This document shows, piece by piece, positions 27,399 through 36,876 of a stretch of DNA of 64,000 nt. Origin of the DNA: Neptunicoccus cionae (GTDB lineage: Bacteria > Pseudomonadota > Alphaproteobacteria > Rhodobacterales > Rhodobacteraceae); the NCBI RefSeq assembly GCF_002860325.1, contig NZ_PKOJ01000002.1, forward strand, positions 582,862 through 646,861, read 5' to 3'. A program made the translations under genes and the position numbers. The notes under the pieces were generated by a model. That model made no database searches. It had not been told where the DNA came from and worked only from the letters and a program-made list of their open reading frames with translations. Position 1 is the first letter of the stretch. The number at the start of each line of letters is the position of its first letter.

Positions 27399-27638
27399 GT
27401 TGAAGCCCCAATTCCTTATCAAATGGTTTGCAAACTGGCAGGACGCTGCCGCAGCCTTGGATTAGCATTTGATCTAAAGATATACTTAAAGGCAAATCCG
27501 GCAACTTCAGGGCAGCCCCTTAAACGATGCTTTTGTGAAACCAGCCGGCTTCCTCGTCTGTCTCCTGTTAAGGATCAGGCCAGCCTCAGTCACCTTTGGG
27601 AAGGCACTCGTTGAAGGATGAAGCCGGCCCGGACAATC

Positions 27639-30600
27639 CTAGCTTAACACACGCGCCGGTTCGTTTACCTCTGATCGAAGCCTGCGCGCCGCCGCACCGG
27701 GAGCAGTGCCCCAAATGGCAATCCAGCGGTAGAAGATCGGTGTCAGGAACAATGTGAATACGGTTGCAAATCCCAAGCCACCAACAATTACCCAGCCCAC
27801 AGCAATACGGGCCTCGGCTCCGGCTCCGGAAGTCAGGATCAGGGGCACACCGCCAAAGACTGTGGAAACCATCGTCATCATCACCGGGCGGATGCGAAGG
27901 CGCAATGCGCTTCGGATCGCACTGTCGATATCCTCGCCCGCTTCGCGCAACTGGTTTGCAAACTCGACGATTAGGATGCCGTTTTTCGCCATGACCCCGA
28001 TCAGCATAACAAGACCGATCTGACTGTAGTAGTTTAGCGATCCGCCGGTCATCGAAATAGCCAGAAGCGCTGCGGCGAGTCCGAAAGGCACTGTCATTAT
28101 GATAACAACCGCGCTGGCGAAACTCTCAAACTGGGCGGCCAGTACCAGAAGCACGACGATCAGAGCCACCCCGAAAACCGCATAAATCCCCCCCTGAGAG
28201 TCATCAAGCGTCGCGGCTTCACCGGTGAAAGTAATGACCATTCCGTCCGGCAGAATTTCGTCGGCGATAGCAAGCAAACGGTCCATCGCAGTCGACAGGT
28301 CAACATCTGCGCCAAGGTTCGCCTGCATCGACACAGATAATGCGCCCCCCAAACGTTCTATCTGCGCATCGCTGACCACTGTCTCAAGTGAAGCCACGGC
28401 AGACAACGGTATATACGTTCCGTTGTCGAGACGAAGTGACATTGATGCGATGTCAGAAGGATCGTCGATCGGCGGACCGCCGGGAACGACGTTGACGTCT
28501 ATTTCCACGTCATCAGAAAAGACGCTGACGGCGATATCGCCCTGAACCATCGCACTCACAAGAGAAGTCACGTCGGACTTGTTAAGCCCCATGTCGCTTG
28601 CGGCGCTATCATCCACCTTCACTTCCAGTTGTGCATTAACGCTGTTGTTGGAAAGCTGCGGATTAACGAAAGTATCGTCCTGCGACATGGCCGCAGCAAG
28701 ACGGTTGGCGGCTTGGGTAATATCCGCCAGTCTGGTGCCACTCACAGCGAAACTCAATCCGCTGCCTGCACCACGAATGTTGAGGCTATTGGTAGAGCGG
28801 GCACTTACCTGCACCCCCGGGACCGAACCCAGACGGCCGCTGATCTGCGCGATCAACTCCTGCTGGGTAAAGTCGCGCTCGGACCAGTTTGGCAGGCGCG
28901 CGATAATGAAGGCACTTGTCCCACCGCGCACACCAATAATGCTTTGTACCGTTTCGATCTGCCCGCTTTCCCGATAGGGCGCGAGAATTTCCTCGACCAA
29001 CAGAACCTGACTATCAAGGTAATCGATTGTCGTGTCCGACGCCCCGCGCGCCTGCACCAGAAAGAAACCACGATCCTCTTGTGGCGTGACACTGGAAGGC
29101 AAGGTTGTCGCTGCGCCCATGGCGATCATCGCAAAACCGACGGCTGTGGACAAAACCAGTAACGGCGTGCGGATGGCAAAATCCATGACGCGGTCAAAGC
29201 TGCGCGCCAGCACCCCCGGCGCGCCCTGCTTTGCGCTTGCCTGCGTCTTGCCCGGATCCAGAAGTGCTGAAAGCACCGGCGCGAGGGTCAGTGCGGTGAT
29301 CGACGAAAGAGTTACGGCGAAAGCCAGAACAAAGCCGAACTCTGAAAAGACGCCGCCCGCCTGCCCCGGCAAAAATGAAATCGGAATAAAGACAGCGGCG
29401 AGCGTGGCGGTCGTTGAAATAACGGCAAAGAAAACTTCATTGGTCCCCGAAGCAGCCGCAGCAAACGCCCCCATACCGGACTTGCGCTTTCGCACGATAT
29501 TTTCGACGACAACGATCGCGTCATCCACAACCATCCCTGTAGCCAGAACCAGTGCCAGAAGGCTTATTGTGTTGACAGAGAACCCCGTCAGCCAGATCGC
29601 GGCAAGCGTGCCGATCAGGGCCACAGGGATCGTGACAGCAGGGATCAAGGTTGCCCGCGGAGACCGCAGGAACAAAAAGATCACGGCGATTACAATGCCG
29701 GTAGCCATAAGAATGGATTTGACGACCTCGTTAATCGATCCCTCAATGAAGATGCCGTCGTTTGAGGTAATCAGAAGCTGGACACCTGCGGGCAACTGAT
29801 CGCGCAGTTCTTCGACCGCGACCCCCACATCGCGCGAGATGTCCAACGTGTTCCCAACCGACTGTCGTGTGATATCAAGACCCACCGCAGTTTCCCCGTT
29901 CACACGGGTGTAGACGCTCGTGTCTTCGGGGATCAGTTGGACAAATGCAACATCGGCGATCTGGGTCGTGTCGTTGACCGGCATCTGATTGATGGTGTCC
30001 ACGGTGACGTCTTCATTTCCAACGCGCAATGAAAGGGTTTGGGATTCGCTTGAGAGAGAGCCAAGGGCAGTATCGTCACGCAACTGGACAAGCGCGTTGG
30101 AAACATCAAAGATCGTCAGGCCACGGCTTAACAAAGAGGGTAAACTCACCGCCACCCGAAACTCGTTGGCGCGCTCGCCCCGTATCGTTACCTCGGCAAT
30201 CCCGTCGATCAGAGAAAGGCGTTCGTACACCGTTTCTTCGGCAATCTGGGTCAGTGTGTCGATGCTCGCATCCCCCAAAAGGGCAAGGCGAATGATCGCA
30301 TCGGCGTTACTGTCGCTTTTTGTTACGGTCGGATCCTCGATATCGTCGGGCAGAGACCGGAGCGTGCCAGACACGATCTCACGTGCTTCATTGGCGGCCA
30401 CGTCAACATCCGTACCTTCTGACAGATCGATTGTGATACGGCTGGAACCCAAGCTGGAAGTCGACTCAATGAATGACATTCCTTCGAGCGCACTTAGCGC
30501 GTCTTCGAGTACCTGTGTCACCTCGGTATCCACAGTACTCGCCACTGCGCCTTCATAGGTGGTCCTGACAGAAATCACAGGGTTGTCCACATCCGGCATT

Positions 30601-30734
30601 TCGCGAATATCTACACTGCTCAGCGCAGCTAAACCTGCGATGATAATAAGCAGGTTCAAAACAATCCCGAAGATCGGGCGTGCAACAAATACATCGGCGA
30701 AACCGGTTTTATGTGCGCTCTTTTCGAAACTCAT
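27639..30734 (-). CDS. RND efflux transporter permease
   Basis: Resistance-nodulation-division inner-membrane pump, 1031 aa and so full length, driven by proton entry. It opens with VARPIFGIVLNLLIIIAGLA. The proton-relay Asp pair lies in TGMVVDDAIVVVENI of helix 4. A second helical block near residues 850-1000 mirrors the first. It is the second gene of an adaptor - permease pair overlapping by 4 nt. No outer-membrane TolC-type partner or regulator adjoins, so a shared channel is assumed. It looks closer to the MexF/AcrB drug group than to heavy-metal CusA types. Confidence 0.92.
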   Translation of the reverse strand: MSFEKSAHKTGFADVFVARPIFGIVLNLLIIIAGLAALSSVDIREMPDVDNPVISVRTTYEGAVASTVDTEVTQVLEDALSALEGMSFIESTSSLGSSRITIDLSEGTDVDVAANEAREIVSGTLRSLPDDIEDPTVTKSDSNADAIIRLALLGDASIDTLTQIAEETVYERLSLIDGIAEVTIRGERANEFRVAVSLPSLLSRGLTIFDVSNALVQLRDDTALGSLSSESQTLSLRVGNEDVTVDTINQMPVNDTTQIADVAFVQLIPEDTSVYTRVNGETAVGLDITRQSVGNTLDISRDVGVAVEELRDQLPAGVQLLITSNDGIFIEGSINEVVKSILMATGIVIAVIFLFLRSPRATLIPAVTIPVALIGTLAAIWLTGFSVNTISLLALVLATGMVVDDAIVVVENIVRKRKSGMGAFAAAASGTNEVFFAVISTTATLAAVFIPISFLPGQAGGVFSEFGFVLAFAVTLSSITALTLAPVLSALLDPGKTQASAKQGAPGVLARSFDRVMDFAIRTPLLVLSTAVGFAMIAMGAATTLPSSVTPQEDRGFFLVQARGASDTTIDYLDSQVLLVEEILAPYRESGQIETVQSIIGVRGGTSAFIIARLPNWSERDFTQQELIAQISGRLGSVPGVQVSARSTNSLNIRGAGSGLSFAVSGTRLADITQAANRLAAAMSQDDTFVNPQLSNNSVNAQLEVKVDDSAASDMGLNKSDVTSLVSAMVQGDIAVSVFSDDVEIDVNVVPGGPPIDDPSDIASMSLRLDNGTYIPLSAVASLETVVSDAQIERLGGALSVSMQANLGADVDLSTAMDRLLAIADEILPDGMVITFTGEAATLDDSQGGIYAVFGVALIVVLLVLAAQFESFASAVVIIMTVPFGLAAALLAISMTGGSLNYYSQIGLVMLIGVMAKNGILIVEFANQLREAGEDIDSAIRSALRLRIRPVMMTMVSTVFGGVPLILTSGAGAEARIAVGWVIVGGLGFATVFTLFLTPIFYRWIAIWGTAPGAAARRLRSEVNEPARVLS

Positions 30735-31855
30735 GCACCCAGACCTTTACGAGATCCAGCCGTGGTGACCGGCACCCCTTCGCGAAGCTTCGAAGCCCCT
30801 TCGACAGCGATCTGGGCACCCAAAGGGGTGTCCGTTTCGACCCAGACCTGATCGCCCTCCCGATAGCGGATTGTAACAGGAACGCGGCGCGCACTATCGT
30901 CTTTGACAACCCAGATGCCTGCACCGCTCCGGTCCCACGTGATGGCTGTGGCGGGCACGACAGGCAGAGGCGGAGTTTCGTCCGTCATGCGGATCACAAA
31001 GGTCATGCCGGCAAGCAGCAAACCCTCTGAATTGTCGATTTCCGCCTCGACCGTCGCGCTACGGGTCACACTGTCGAGCCGACTGTCAAAAGCTATGATT
31101 TCACCTTCAAAGAGATGCCCTGCATAGGTCGGTGTCGAGACCAGAACCGGTTTGCCCTCTGCCAGCAGACCGATGGAGCGTTCCGGCACCTCGAATGTGG
31201 CGAGCAAGCTGGAAGTATCGTCAATCGTAACAATGGCTTCACCGCTTGACAGGCGGTCTCCTACATTCACGTCGCTAAGCCCCAACCGGCCCGAAATCGG
31301 TGCTGTAATCGTAAGATCGTCCAAAGCGACCTCGGCAAGGCCCACATTTGCTTCGGCAAGTCGCAGCGCCACGCGCGCTTCAGACAAGGCGACGTCGGTA
31401 ACGACCGAGCTGCCGTTCTTGCGCAGCCCCTCATAACGGGTAACGGTGTCCTGCGCCTGATCGCGGCTCGCCTCGGCAATCTTCAACGCCAGCTGTTCCG
31501 TGCGGTCATCCAAACGCAAAAGGAAATCGCCCTTCTCCACCATCCGGTTGGCCTGAAGTGCAGTTTCGACCACTTCGCCAGCATCACTGGCCGTCACCTC
31601 GGTACGATTTATCGAGACGGCACTGCCGACTGTCCGCAAGACGAGCGTATAAGCCCGCTCTTCCAGAGGAGCGAGAACAACAGTCGTCGCACGGTTCCTT
31701 CCCCTTGGCCCCGGTCTGGCCCCTTCGGGCGCGCGCGCCGTTTCTGTTGGAGTGTCGTTCCAGATTCGGGTGATCTGCTGGGGCAGGCCAAAGGAAATGC
31801 CATAGGCAACCGCCAGAATGGCGAGTGACAAAAAGGCGAAAAATAACTTCTTCAA
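30731..31855 (-). CDS. RND efflux periplasmic adaptor (membrane-fusion protein)
   Basis: HlyD-like adaptor bridging the RND pump and an outer-membrane channel, 374 aa. The N-terminal anchor is LFFAFLSLAILAVAYGISFG. A barrel-sandwich (lipoyl-like) domain surrounds an alpha-helical hairpin: VVETALQANRMVEKGDFLL on one side and TAPISGRLGLSDVNVGDRL on the other. Beta-barrel and membrane-proximal regions follow. Its stop overlaps the permease start (ATGA), so the two are cotranslated. A Pro/Arg-rich linker follows the anchor. Confidence 0.9.
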   Translation of the reverse strand: MKKLFFAFLSLAILAVAYGISFGLPQQITRIWNDTPTETARAPEGARPGPRGRNRATTVVLAPLEERAYTLVLRTVGSAVSINRTEVTASDAGEVVETALQANRMVEKGDFLLRLDDRTEQLALKIAEASRDQAQDTVTRYEGLRKNGSSVVTDVALSEARVALRLAEANVGLAEVALDDLTITAPISGRLGLSDVNVGDRLSSGEAIVTIDDTSSLLATFEVPERSIGLLAEGKPVLVSTPTYAGHLFEGEIIAFDSRLDSVTRSATVEAEIDNSEGLLLAGMTFVIRMTDETPPLPVVPATAITWDRSGAGIWVVKDDSARRVPVTIRYREGDQVWVETDTPLGAQIAVEGASKLREGVPVTTAGSRKGLGA

Positions 31856-32049
31856 AGTCTCATGGCTCCTGAAAGACGCAGTCTGCTGTTCCGGTTCTTC
31901 ATGATACGGATGGCAAACGGTGTTCCGTCGCTGGATTTGAACTTTTTTTGTTTATTTTCGAAAAAGATTTGCAGGTTAAAATTGGAACCGGAGAACCCGA
32001 TACAGTTAACTGTTCGTCCTTCCAGCGGCCCTAAAAAAAGGGCTTCATT

Positions 32050-32760
32050 TCAGGCATGAAACAGAGTCCCGACATAATACGCAATCATAGCCGCAGCCCC
32101 CCCGATCAGCAGGGTCTCCAAAGCAGATCGCCACCACGGGCTGAGGGACCAGTGGCTTTTCAATGCTCCGATGACAAGAAACGTCAGCATCGTCATAACG
32201 GCCGAGATCGTGAACGCATTGTTCAAGCCGAGAATGAATGGAAACAACGGCACAATACCAGCGAGCAGGAAAGCAATGAAGGTGGTGGCGGCGGATTTAA
32301 CAGGGTGGGGATCAATACTGCTTAGCCCGTATTCCCCTTCCATCATCAGGGCAATCCAGTTTTCGCGGTTGCTTGTAATTTGCAATGCCGCTTGGTCAAG
32401 CACGTCGCCGGACAGGCCCTTCTGTTCCAGTATCTCGCGAACCTCCAGCAGTTCACCTTCGGGAAAACGGCTGATGTGGCTCTCTTCTATGCTGCGCAGA
32501 CGGCGCATGTCGTCAAACTCTGCTTTGGTACCGGAATAGTTTGCAGCCGCCATGGAAAACCCGTCGGCCAGAACATTGGCAACGCCCAAAGCGATGATGA
32601 TAAAAGGCGATAACCCCGCCCCTGCTACCCCGGCCACAATGGCGAAGGTTGTGACTGCCCCGTCAATTGCACCGTAAACCGCATCCCGCAATATGCCCCG
32701 TCCGGGGGGCGCACCAATACGCGCTGCGATGTCGGCTTGCGTATGGCTGTGATCTGACAT
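32050..32760 (-). CDS. VIT1/CCC1-family ion transporter
   Basis: Membrane protein of 236 aa, five helices, of the vacuolar iron transporter family that moves Fe2+ or Mn2+ out of the cytoplasm. Motifs are DAVYGAIDGAVTTFAIVAG in helix 1 and ANVLADGFSMAAANYSGTKA in helix 2. The central soluble segment with Glu-rich ISRFPEGELLEVREIL is the metal-binding domain position. It precedes the RND adaptor by about 195 bp on the same strand; a functional link is not obvious. Confidence 0.87.
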   Translation of the reverse strand: MSDHSHTQADIAARIGAPPGRGILRDAVYGAIDGAVTTFAIVAGVAGAGLSPFIIIALGVANVLADGFSMAAANYSGTKAEFDDMRRLRSIEESHISRFPEGELLEVREILEQKGLSGDVLDQAALQITSNRENWIALMMEGEYGLSSIDPHPVKSAATTFIAFLLAGIVPLFPFILGLNNAFTISAVMTMLTFLVIGALKSHWSLSPWWRSALETLLIGGAAAMIAYYVGTLFHA

Positions 32761-32831
32761 CCGGCCCCCTCTTCATTAACTTCTGGCGGCGCCGTGAAAG
32801 TGCTGTCAGCCCGTCGGCATCTCTCGCCGCT

Positions 32832-33632
32832 TCAGGCGACCAACCCCAGTTCCGCATCACTCGCTGATGTTGAATACTTGTCTTTCGGGGGCCACGGGCG
32901 CGCCTGCCACGGGGGATCGAAAGCAAAGCTTGAAACCTTCCGCCCCTCAACCAGTGCCCCGTTGCCGGCACCAAGCGCGTAATCATAGTACAGCTTTACA
33001 ATTTCTTCCTTGCTCACCTGCTTGGTTGCGTCATGGGCCATACAAGCCTCTTTCCACTGCCGGACCCGTGCATAGTCCGGCGTGTCCGGAAGTTCGAAAT
33101 CTTCATAATAGTCAAGGAACCAAAACCGCTTGAACATCGGTGTAAACACCGCTTCGGCCAGTCCGAAACTGTCAAACAGGAATGGCCCTTCGGTGCTATG
33201 GGCCTTCAGGAAATCATCCATCGAACGATAAAGGCTCAACAGTTTTTCTAGATGGCTTCCGCGCTGGTCGGGGTCACGGTTCATAACGAACATATATCCC
33301 GCCATGGTAAACGGCCCTTCCTGTGCAACCAGCATGGATTCAATCGCGTGCTCGGCCGGATCGCTACGCCGCAAGGACGGGCCCTCTATCACTTCATCGA
33401 GATATCGCAGGATCACGAGACTTTCCTTAAGGATCGTCCCGTCCGGTGTTTCCAACACTGGCAAGGCCGTTGTGCCCCGCGTTTTAGCAAGCAATTCAGG
33501 ATCGCGCGGTTTGGTAATATCAACCACGCGGAACTCTACCGCGTCTTCCTGCCCGCGAAGGGCCAGCAGGATCTCCAGCCTTTGGGAAAACGGGCAAACC
33601 GGAATGTGATAAACGATGTGTTTGTCGGGCAT
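32832..33632 (-). CDS. Glutathione S-transferase family protein
   Basis: Cytosolic GST-fold protein, 266 aa. The thioredoxin-like N-terminus shows CPFSQRLEILLALRG (Cys/Ser-type active site) and the cis-Pro segment TTALPVLETPDG. GTILKESLVILRYLDE contacts glutathione. The helical C-terminal domain covers about 100-250. The start behind GAGGAG with 7-nt spacing is preferred over a Met five codons upstream. It diverges from a TetR gene that may regulate it (inference). Confidence 0.85.
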   Translation of the reverse strand: MPDKHIVYHIPVCPFSQRLEILLALRGQEDAVEFRVVDITKPRDPELLAKTRGTTALPVLETPDGTILKESLVILRYLDEVIEGPSLRRSDPAEHAIESMLVAQEGPFTMAGYMFVMNRDPDQRGSHLEKLLSLYRSMDDFLKAHSTEGPFLFDSFGLAEAVFTPMFKRFWFLDYYEDFELPDTPDYARVRQWKEACMAHDATKQVSKEEIVKLYYDYALGAGNGALVEGRKVSSFAFDPPWQARPWPPKDKYSTSASDAELGLVA

Positions 33633-34042
33633 GAGATGACTCCTCAACCGGCACGGGCAGTCCGGTACTCTCGTTGTGAAATGACATTTCAGGGCCCCCG
33701 AAGCGGGAACCGAACCAATTGCAACAATAGTCTATCCTCGCAAGAACGGCTCCACCAAGACAAATTTCTCCCTTCTTCAGGGTGCAACATCTTGGCTCGT
33801 CCAAGCAAATCATGTGGCCAAACGGTAACTTCAGGTGTTGCAGATCGGCAAAATTCCAAAAAAATCGACAAGAAACGTTCATTTCTCACACTGCAATATC
33901 TTGATTAAAAACAACTTTCAATTTTAAGGTGAAAACATTGTTTATTTTTCTGGACATACGTTCAGTGGCAGTGATCAAATGGCGGACGAGCCGTTTAACC
34001 GGTCTGCGGGAAAAGGCCCACCAAGGAAAGGATTTGAAACAA
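33633..34042. other. Divergent region between GST and TetR genes
   Basis: 410 nt, AT-rich toward the TetR side, with no credible gene; an upstream in-frame extension of the TetR gene is Arg-rich and atypical. It probably holds both promoters. I found no clear palindromic operator. Confidence 0.45.
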
Positions 34043-34657
34043 ATGATTCAGCTCGCGAAGATAAGCCGTCTCGCTGAAAAAGCAGAAGCCAGATCCTGCC
34101 GGCGGGCGTATAAAAAGGATCAGCTTGCCGATCACGCGATCGAGACGCTGAAAACTCTGGGTTACGCGCACACCAGCCTGCGGGATATCGCAGAGGCTTC
34201 GAATGTTGCCGTTGGCACATTGCATTATTACTTTGAGGACCGCGCCGATCTGATCAGCTATTGTGTGCGCCGATACAAAATCGCCTTCATTGCCGAGATG
34301 AACAGCATCCTCCAGACAGACTTGGAGCCGGAACGGATTGTGACACATTTTGTTCACGGCCTTTCATTGTCGATCCGGCGAGAGGCGGAAACCCACCGGC
34401 TCTGGTATGACATCCGCGCGCAAGGGATGTTTGATCCTGCGTTTATGGGAGTGGTAGAAAGTATAGAGAACGACCTGACCGAACTTGTCGCCGGACTACT
34501 TTCGCGATTGAATCTGCCGGTGGAACAGGCCGGACCCGTCTACCTCGTACTAGACGCAACCTTCCGGTATCACTTGCAAAAGCATCTCGCCGGAGCCCCA
34601 GACGCACCAGAAAACTTTGAACGGCAAACTCTTGCCCTGCTCTCAAAACTGATCTGA
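34043..34657 (+). CDS. TetR-family transcriptional regulator
   Basis: TetR repressor, 204 aa. The N-terminal helix-turn-helix region contains YAHTSLRDIAEASNVAVGTL followed by HYYFEDRADLISYC, the family's recognition-helix signature. The HTH sits near residues 35-75 because a basic leader of about 25 residues (KISRLAEKAEARSCRRAYKK) precedes it. The start behind AAGGA is the best of several. The ligand domain is unassignable. It diverges from the GST gene and its end nearly touches the end of another TetR gene. Confidence 0.82.
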   Translation: MIQLAKISRLAEKAEARSCRRAYKKDQLADHAIETLKTLGYAHTSLRDIAEASNVAVGTLHYYFEDRADLISYCVRRYKIAFIAEMNSILQTDLEPERIVTHFVHGLSLSIRREAETHRLWYDIRAQGMFDPAFMGVVESIENDLTELVAGLLSRLNLPVEQAGPVYLVLDATFRYHLQKHLAGAPDAPENFERQTLALLSKLI

Positions 34658-34660
34658 AAG

Positions 34661-35266
34661 TCAGGACATTTCCGCTTGGCGCATATCCTCGATCTCGCGG
34701 GCCATATCCTCGGCAAGTTCCTCAAATGCCGCAGCTTCCATCTCTTGATGCAAAGCCAGCCGCAAGGCTGTAACATTGGCTTGAAAACGGCGGGCCAAAC
34801 GGTTTGCATCCAACGCGTTTGAAAGTTCTTTGCAAGATTGCGCCGCACGAAAGGCAGCGGCAAATTCGTTATGCATTTCAGTCAGATACTCCTGCGTCGC
34901 AGCAGCAATGGCAGGTTCCGTGCTGCGGGTATCCACCAGCGTCTTTGTCAACATACAAGCCTGCCGCGCCCTGTCACCCGGAGCCAGTCTTGCGAAAGAG
35001 CGCAAGTAATCCGCCAGCGCTGCGAGCGGTGACTCTGCCTTGTCCATGATATCCCGCATTCTGGCACGCGACGCGTTGAAATAGCGTTCCAATGCCAGCA
35101 AATACAGGTTTTCTTTGGATGAAAAGGCGGCATAAATGCTGCCCGGCTTCATACTCAAGGTCTTTTCGAGATCTTTCAGAGAGGTTGCGTGAAACCCTTT
35201 TTCCCAAAACAGGGCCAGAGCGGACTCCAGCGCTGCTTCACGATCATAAGGAGCCGCGCGCGCCAT
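34661..35266 (-). CDS. TetR-family transcriptional regulator
   Basis: TetR repressor, 201 aa. The HTH spans residues about 10-50: AALESALALFWEKGFHATSL, then DLEKTLSMKPGSIYAAFSSK with the GSIYAAF recognition helix of the AcrR/NemR-like subgroup. The start was placed at MARAAPYDREA; the much longer upstream frame is an antisense reading of the preceding gene. It lies 1 nt after the DsbA-like gene, so the two form an operon. Its likely targets include that operon and the twin TTTGAG-type palindromes upstream of the CMD gene (inference). Confidence 0.85.
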   Translation of the reverse strand: MARAAPYDREAALESALALFWEKGFHATSLKDLEKTLSMKPGSIYAAFSSKENLYLLALERYFNASRARMRDIMDKAESPLAALADYLRSFARLAPGDRARQACMLTKTLVDTRSTEPAIAAATQEYLTEMHNEFAAAFRAAQSCKELSNALDANRLARRFQANVTALRLALHQEMEAAAFEELAEDMAREIEDMRQAEMS

Positions 35267-35267
35267 G

Positions 35268-35912
35268 TCAGACGGTCTCGCCGGCCAGATGGCGCAGCAC
35301 GTTGGTGTAGTTTTCAACCCCTTGCGCACCGGTGACAAGGTGCTTGCGATTGAAGACCATCGCCGGAACGCCGCGAATGCCCTGTTGCACCCAGAACTGT
35401 TCCAGTTCCCGCACTGTAGACGCATAACGCTGATCCGCCAAAACCGCGACGGCTTCTTCGCGATCCAGCCCGATCTCGCTGGCCACATCCGCCAGTACGC
35501 CGTCGTCGGACAGATTGCGACGATGGGTGAAATGGGCGTCAAACAGCGCCATTTTCAGATCGTGTTTGCGGCCTTGGGTTTCTGCCCAATGCAGCAGTTG
35601 ATGGGTGTTGAACGTGTTATGCATTCGCATGTCTTGTGCGAAATTGAAGGTAAACCCCAGATCCGCGCCAAGTTTGGTCATTTGCTGGCGGCTCTGTTCC
35701 GATTGTTCGGGCGTCGAGCCGTATTTCTCGACGATATGCTCGCGCATATTCTGGCCTTCTGCTGGCATTTCAGGGTTCAACTCGAACGGATGCCAGTGGA
35801 TTTCATGATCGATTCCGGCGTTTTCCAACGCCTGCGCTAACTGGCGGTATCCGATAATGCACCAAGGGCACATCACGTCGGAGATTATATCGATGCGGAG
35901 CGGATCAGTCAT
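35268..35912 (-). CDS. DsbA-family (FrnE-like) oxidoreductase
   Basis: Thioredoxin-fold protein with helical insertion, 214 aa, of the FrnE / 2-hydroxychromene-2-carboxylate isomerase group. The active site CPWC is in DIISDVMCPWCIIGYRQL at about residues 13-16, and the cis-Pro segment is GIRGVPAMVFNRK. No signal peptide, so it acts in the cytoplasm, unlike periplasmic DsbA. An AAAGGA site precedes the chosen ATG. Operon with the TetR gene suggests a stress-inducible thiol function. Confidence 0.87.
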   Translation of the reverse strand: MTDPLRIDIISDVMCPWCIIGYRQLAQALENAGIDHEIHWHPFELNPEMPAEGQNMREHIVEKYGSTPEQSEQSRQQMTKLGADLGFTFNFAQDMRMHNTFNTHQLLHWAETQGRKHDLKMALFDAHFTHRRNLSDDGVLADVASEIGLDREEAVAVLADQRYASTVRELEQFWVQQGIRGVPAMVFNRKHLVTGAQGVENYTNVLRHLAGETV

Positions 35913-36024
35913 GACGTGTCCTTTCAAGAATTTGGTCCCGCACTGTGTAGACGAGTGCGCAAAGGGCAGCAACACGGCCGCCCTGTGTTTACTTCTGTAA
36001 GATAGCGGTCACAGGACCGCTGTC

Positions 36025-36064
36025 AAAAACAACCCTGCGACGCGGGAGGAACGCCGCAGGGTTG
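36025..36064 (-). terminator. Rho-independent terminator of the CMD/AhpD-like gene
   Basis: Perfect 10-bp stem (CAACCCTGCG / CGCAGGGTTG) with a 15-nt loop, followed on the minus strand by TTTTTG. It lies 8 bp beyond the stop codon. Confidence 0.88.
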
Positions 36065-36071
36065 AACCGGT

Positions 36072-36638
36072 TTATTCCGCTGCAACTTTGCTACGGGACC
36101 ATTCAAATTTGCGGAACACTTCGTCCACAGGTGTTTTGGCGAAGTGGTTCACATAGTTGGACATCACCTTCTGTGCTGCACCCAGAATAACTTCGAGGAT
36201 GTTGGTTGTGGTGAAGCCAGCGTCAAGGAAAGCTTGCGTATCGGCATCATCCACAAAACCGCGGTTGCGGATTACCAGCAGCGTAAAGGTGCGCAGGGCT
36301 TCCAGTTTGGCGGTCGGCAGCGGTGTTTCGTTGCGCAGGGCTTCGGTGATGGCGTCATCCACCTTCATCATTTTGGCAATACCAGTGTGGGCCGGCACAC
36401 AGTAGTGGCATTCGTGCTCTACGTTGATGGTCTGCCAGACAACTGTTTTCTCTTCATCTGTCAGGCTTGTCGCCATGAACTGGGCGTGAGCAACCTGATA
36501 GGCTTCAAGCAGTTGCGGCGCATCGGCCATTGTACCGTGCAGGCCCGGAATACGGCCATTCGCTTTGTAGGATTTTTCCAGCAGCGGTTTGCCGGCTTCA
36601 GGTGCGGATTCGATTGTGTGGATTTTAAATTCGGCCAT
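36072..36638 (-). CDS. Carboxymuconolactone decarboxylase/AhpD-like protein
   Basis: All-helical CMD-family protein, 188 aa, probably a cytosolic peroxidase-associated or thiol-redox protein. The AhpD-type motif ECHYCVPAHTG gives a CxxC plus His, which suggests alkylhydroperoxidase-like chemistry rather than lactone decarboxylation. GAGGAA precedes the ATG. It is transcribed from a region with two TetR-type palindromes and ends at a good terminator, so it is a single regulated gene. Confidence 0.86.
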   Translation of the reverse strand: MAEFKIHTIESAPEAGKPLLEKSYKANGRIPGLHGTMADAPQLLEAYQVAHAQFMATSLTDEEKTVVWQTINVEHECHYCVPAHTGIAKMMKVDDAITEALRNETPLPTAKLEALRTFTLLVIRNRGFVDDADTQAFLDAGFTTTNILEVILGAAQKVMSNYVNHFAKTPVDEVFRKFEWSRSKVAAE

Positions 36639-36724
36639 GGGGCGTTCCTCTTTTCGTTTTTCTGTACCCGAACACGGGCAGGTCTGTGCTCCCCCGCTTT
36701 GGGGTTGCACAAACAGATAACACA

Positions 36725-36767
36725 TTTGAGCGATCACTCAATAGTGTATTTGAGCAATCACTCAAAT
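36725..36767. promoter_or_regulatory. Tandem TetR-type operators
   Basis: Two near-identical palindromes lie 24 bp apart centre to centre: TTTGAGCGATCACTCAA and ATTTGAGCAATCACTCAAAT. The shared core is TTTGAGC-R-ATCACTCAA. They sit in the 238-bp gap between the divergent CMD and FAD-binding genes. The layout suits a repressor dimer pair covering the promoter; a nearby TetR product is the natural candidate. Confidence 0.75.
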
Positions 36768-36876
36768 GTGAGCATAACGGCCTCACTGGACAATTTCCGG
36801 TAGCACGCCACATTCTTTCCCAATCTGACCGGCGCCGCGGTTCGATGTGCCCGACTTACAAACCTAGGATGTTTTC

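Noticed and set aside
2834..31855. Long antisense frames over the hydantoinase, AsmA, ABC exporter and RND genes
   Set aside because: They mirror well-recognised genes in high-GC codons and show no family motifs or initiation signals.
35267..35542. Longer version of the 201-aa TetR protein
   Set aside because: The added part is Trp/Arg-rich and overlaps the DsbA-like gene in another frame; the TetR HTH is complete from the inner start.
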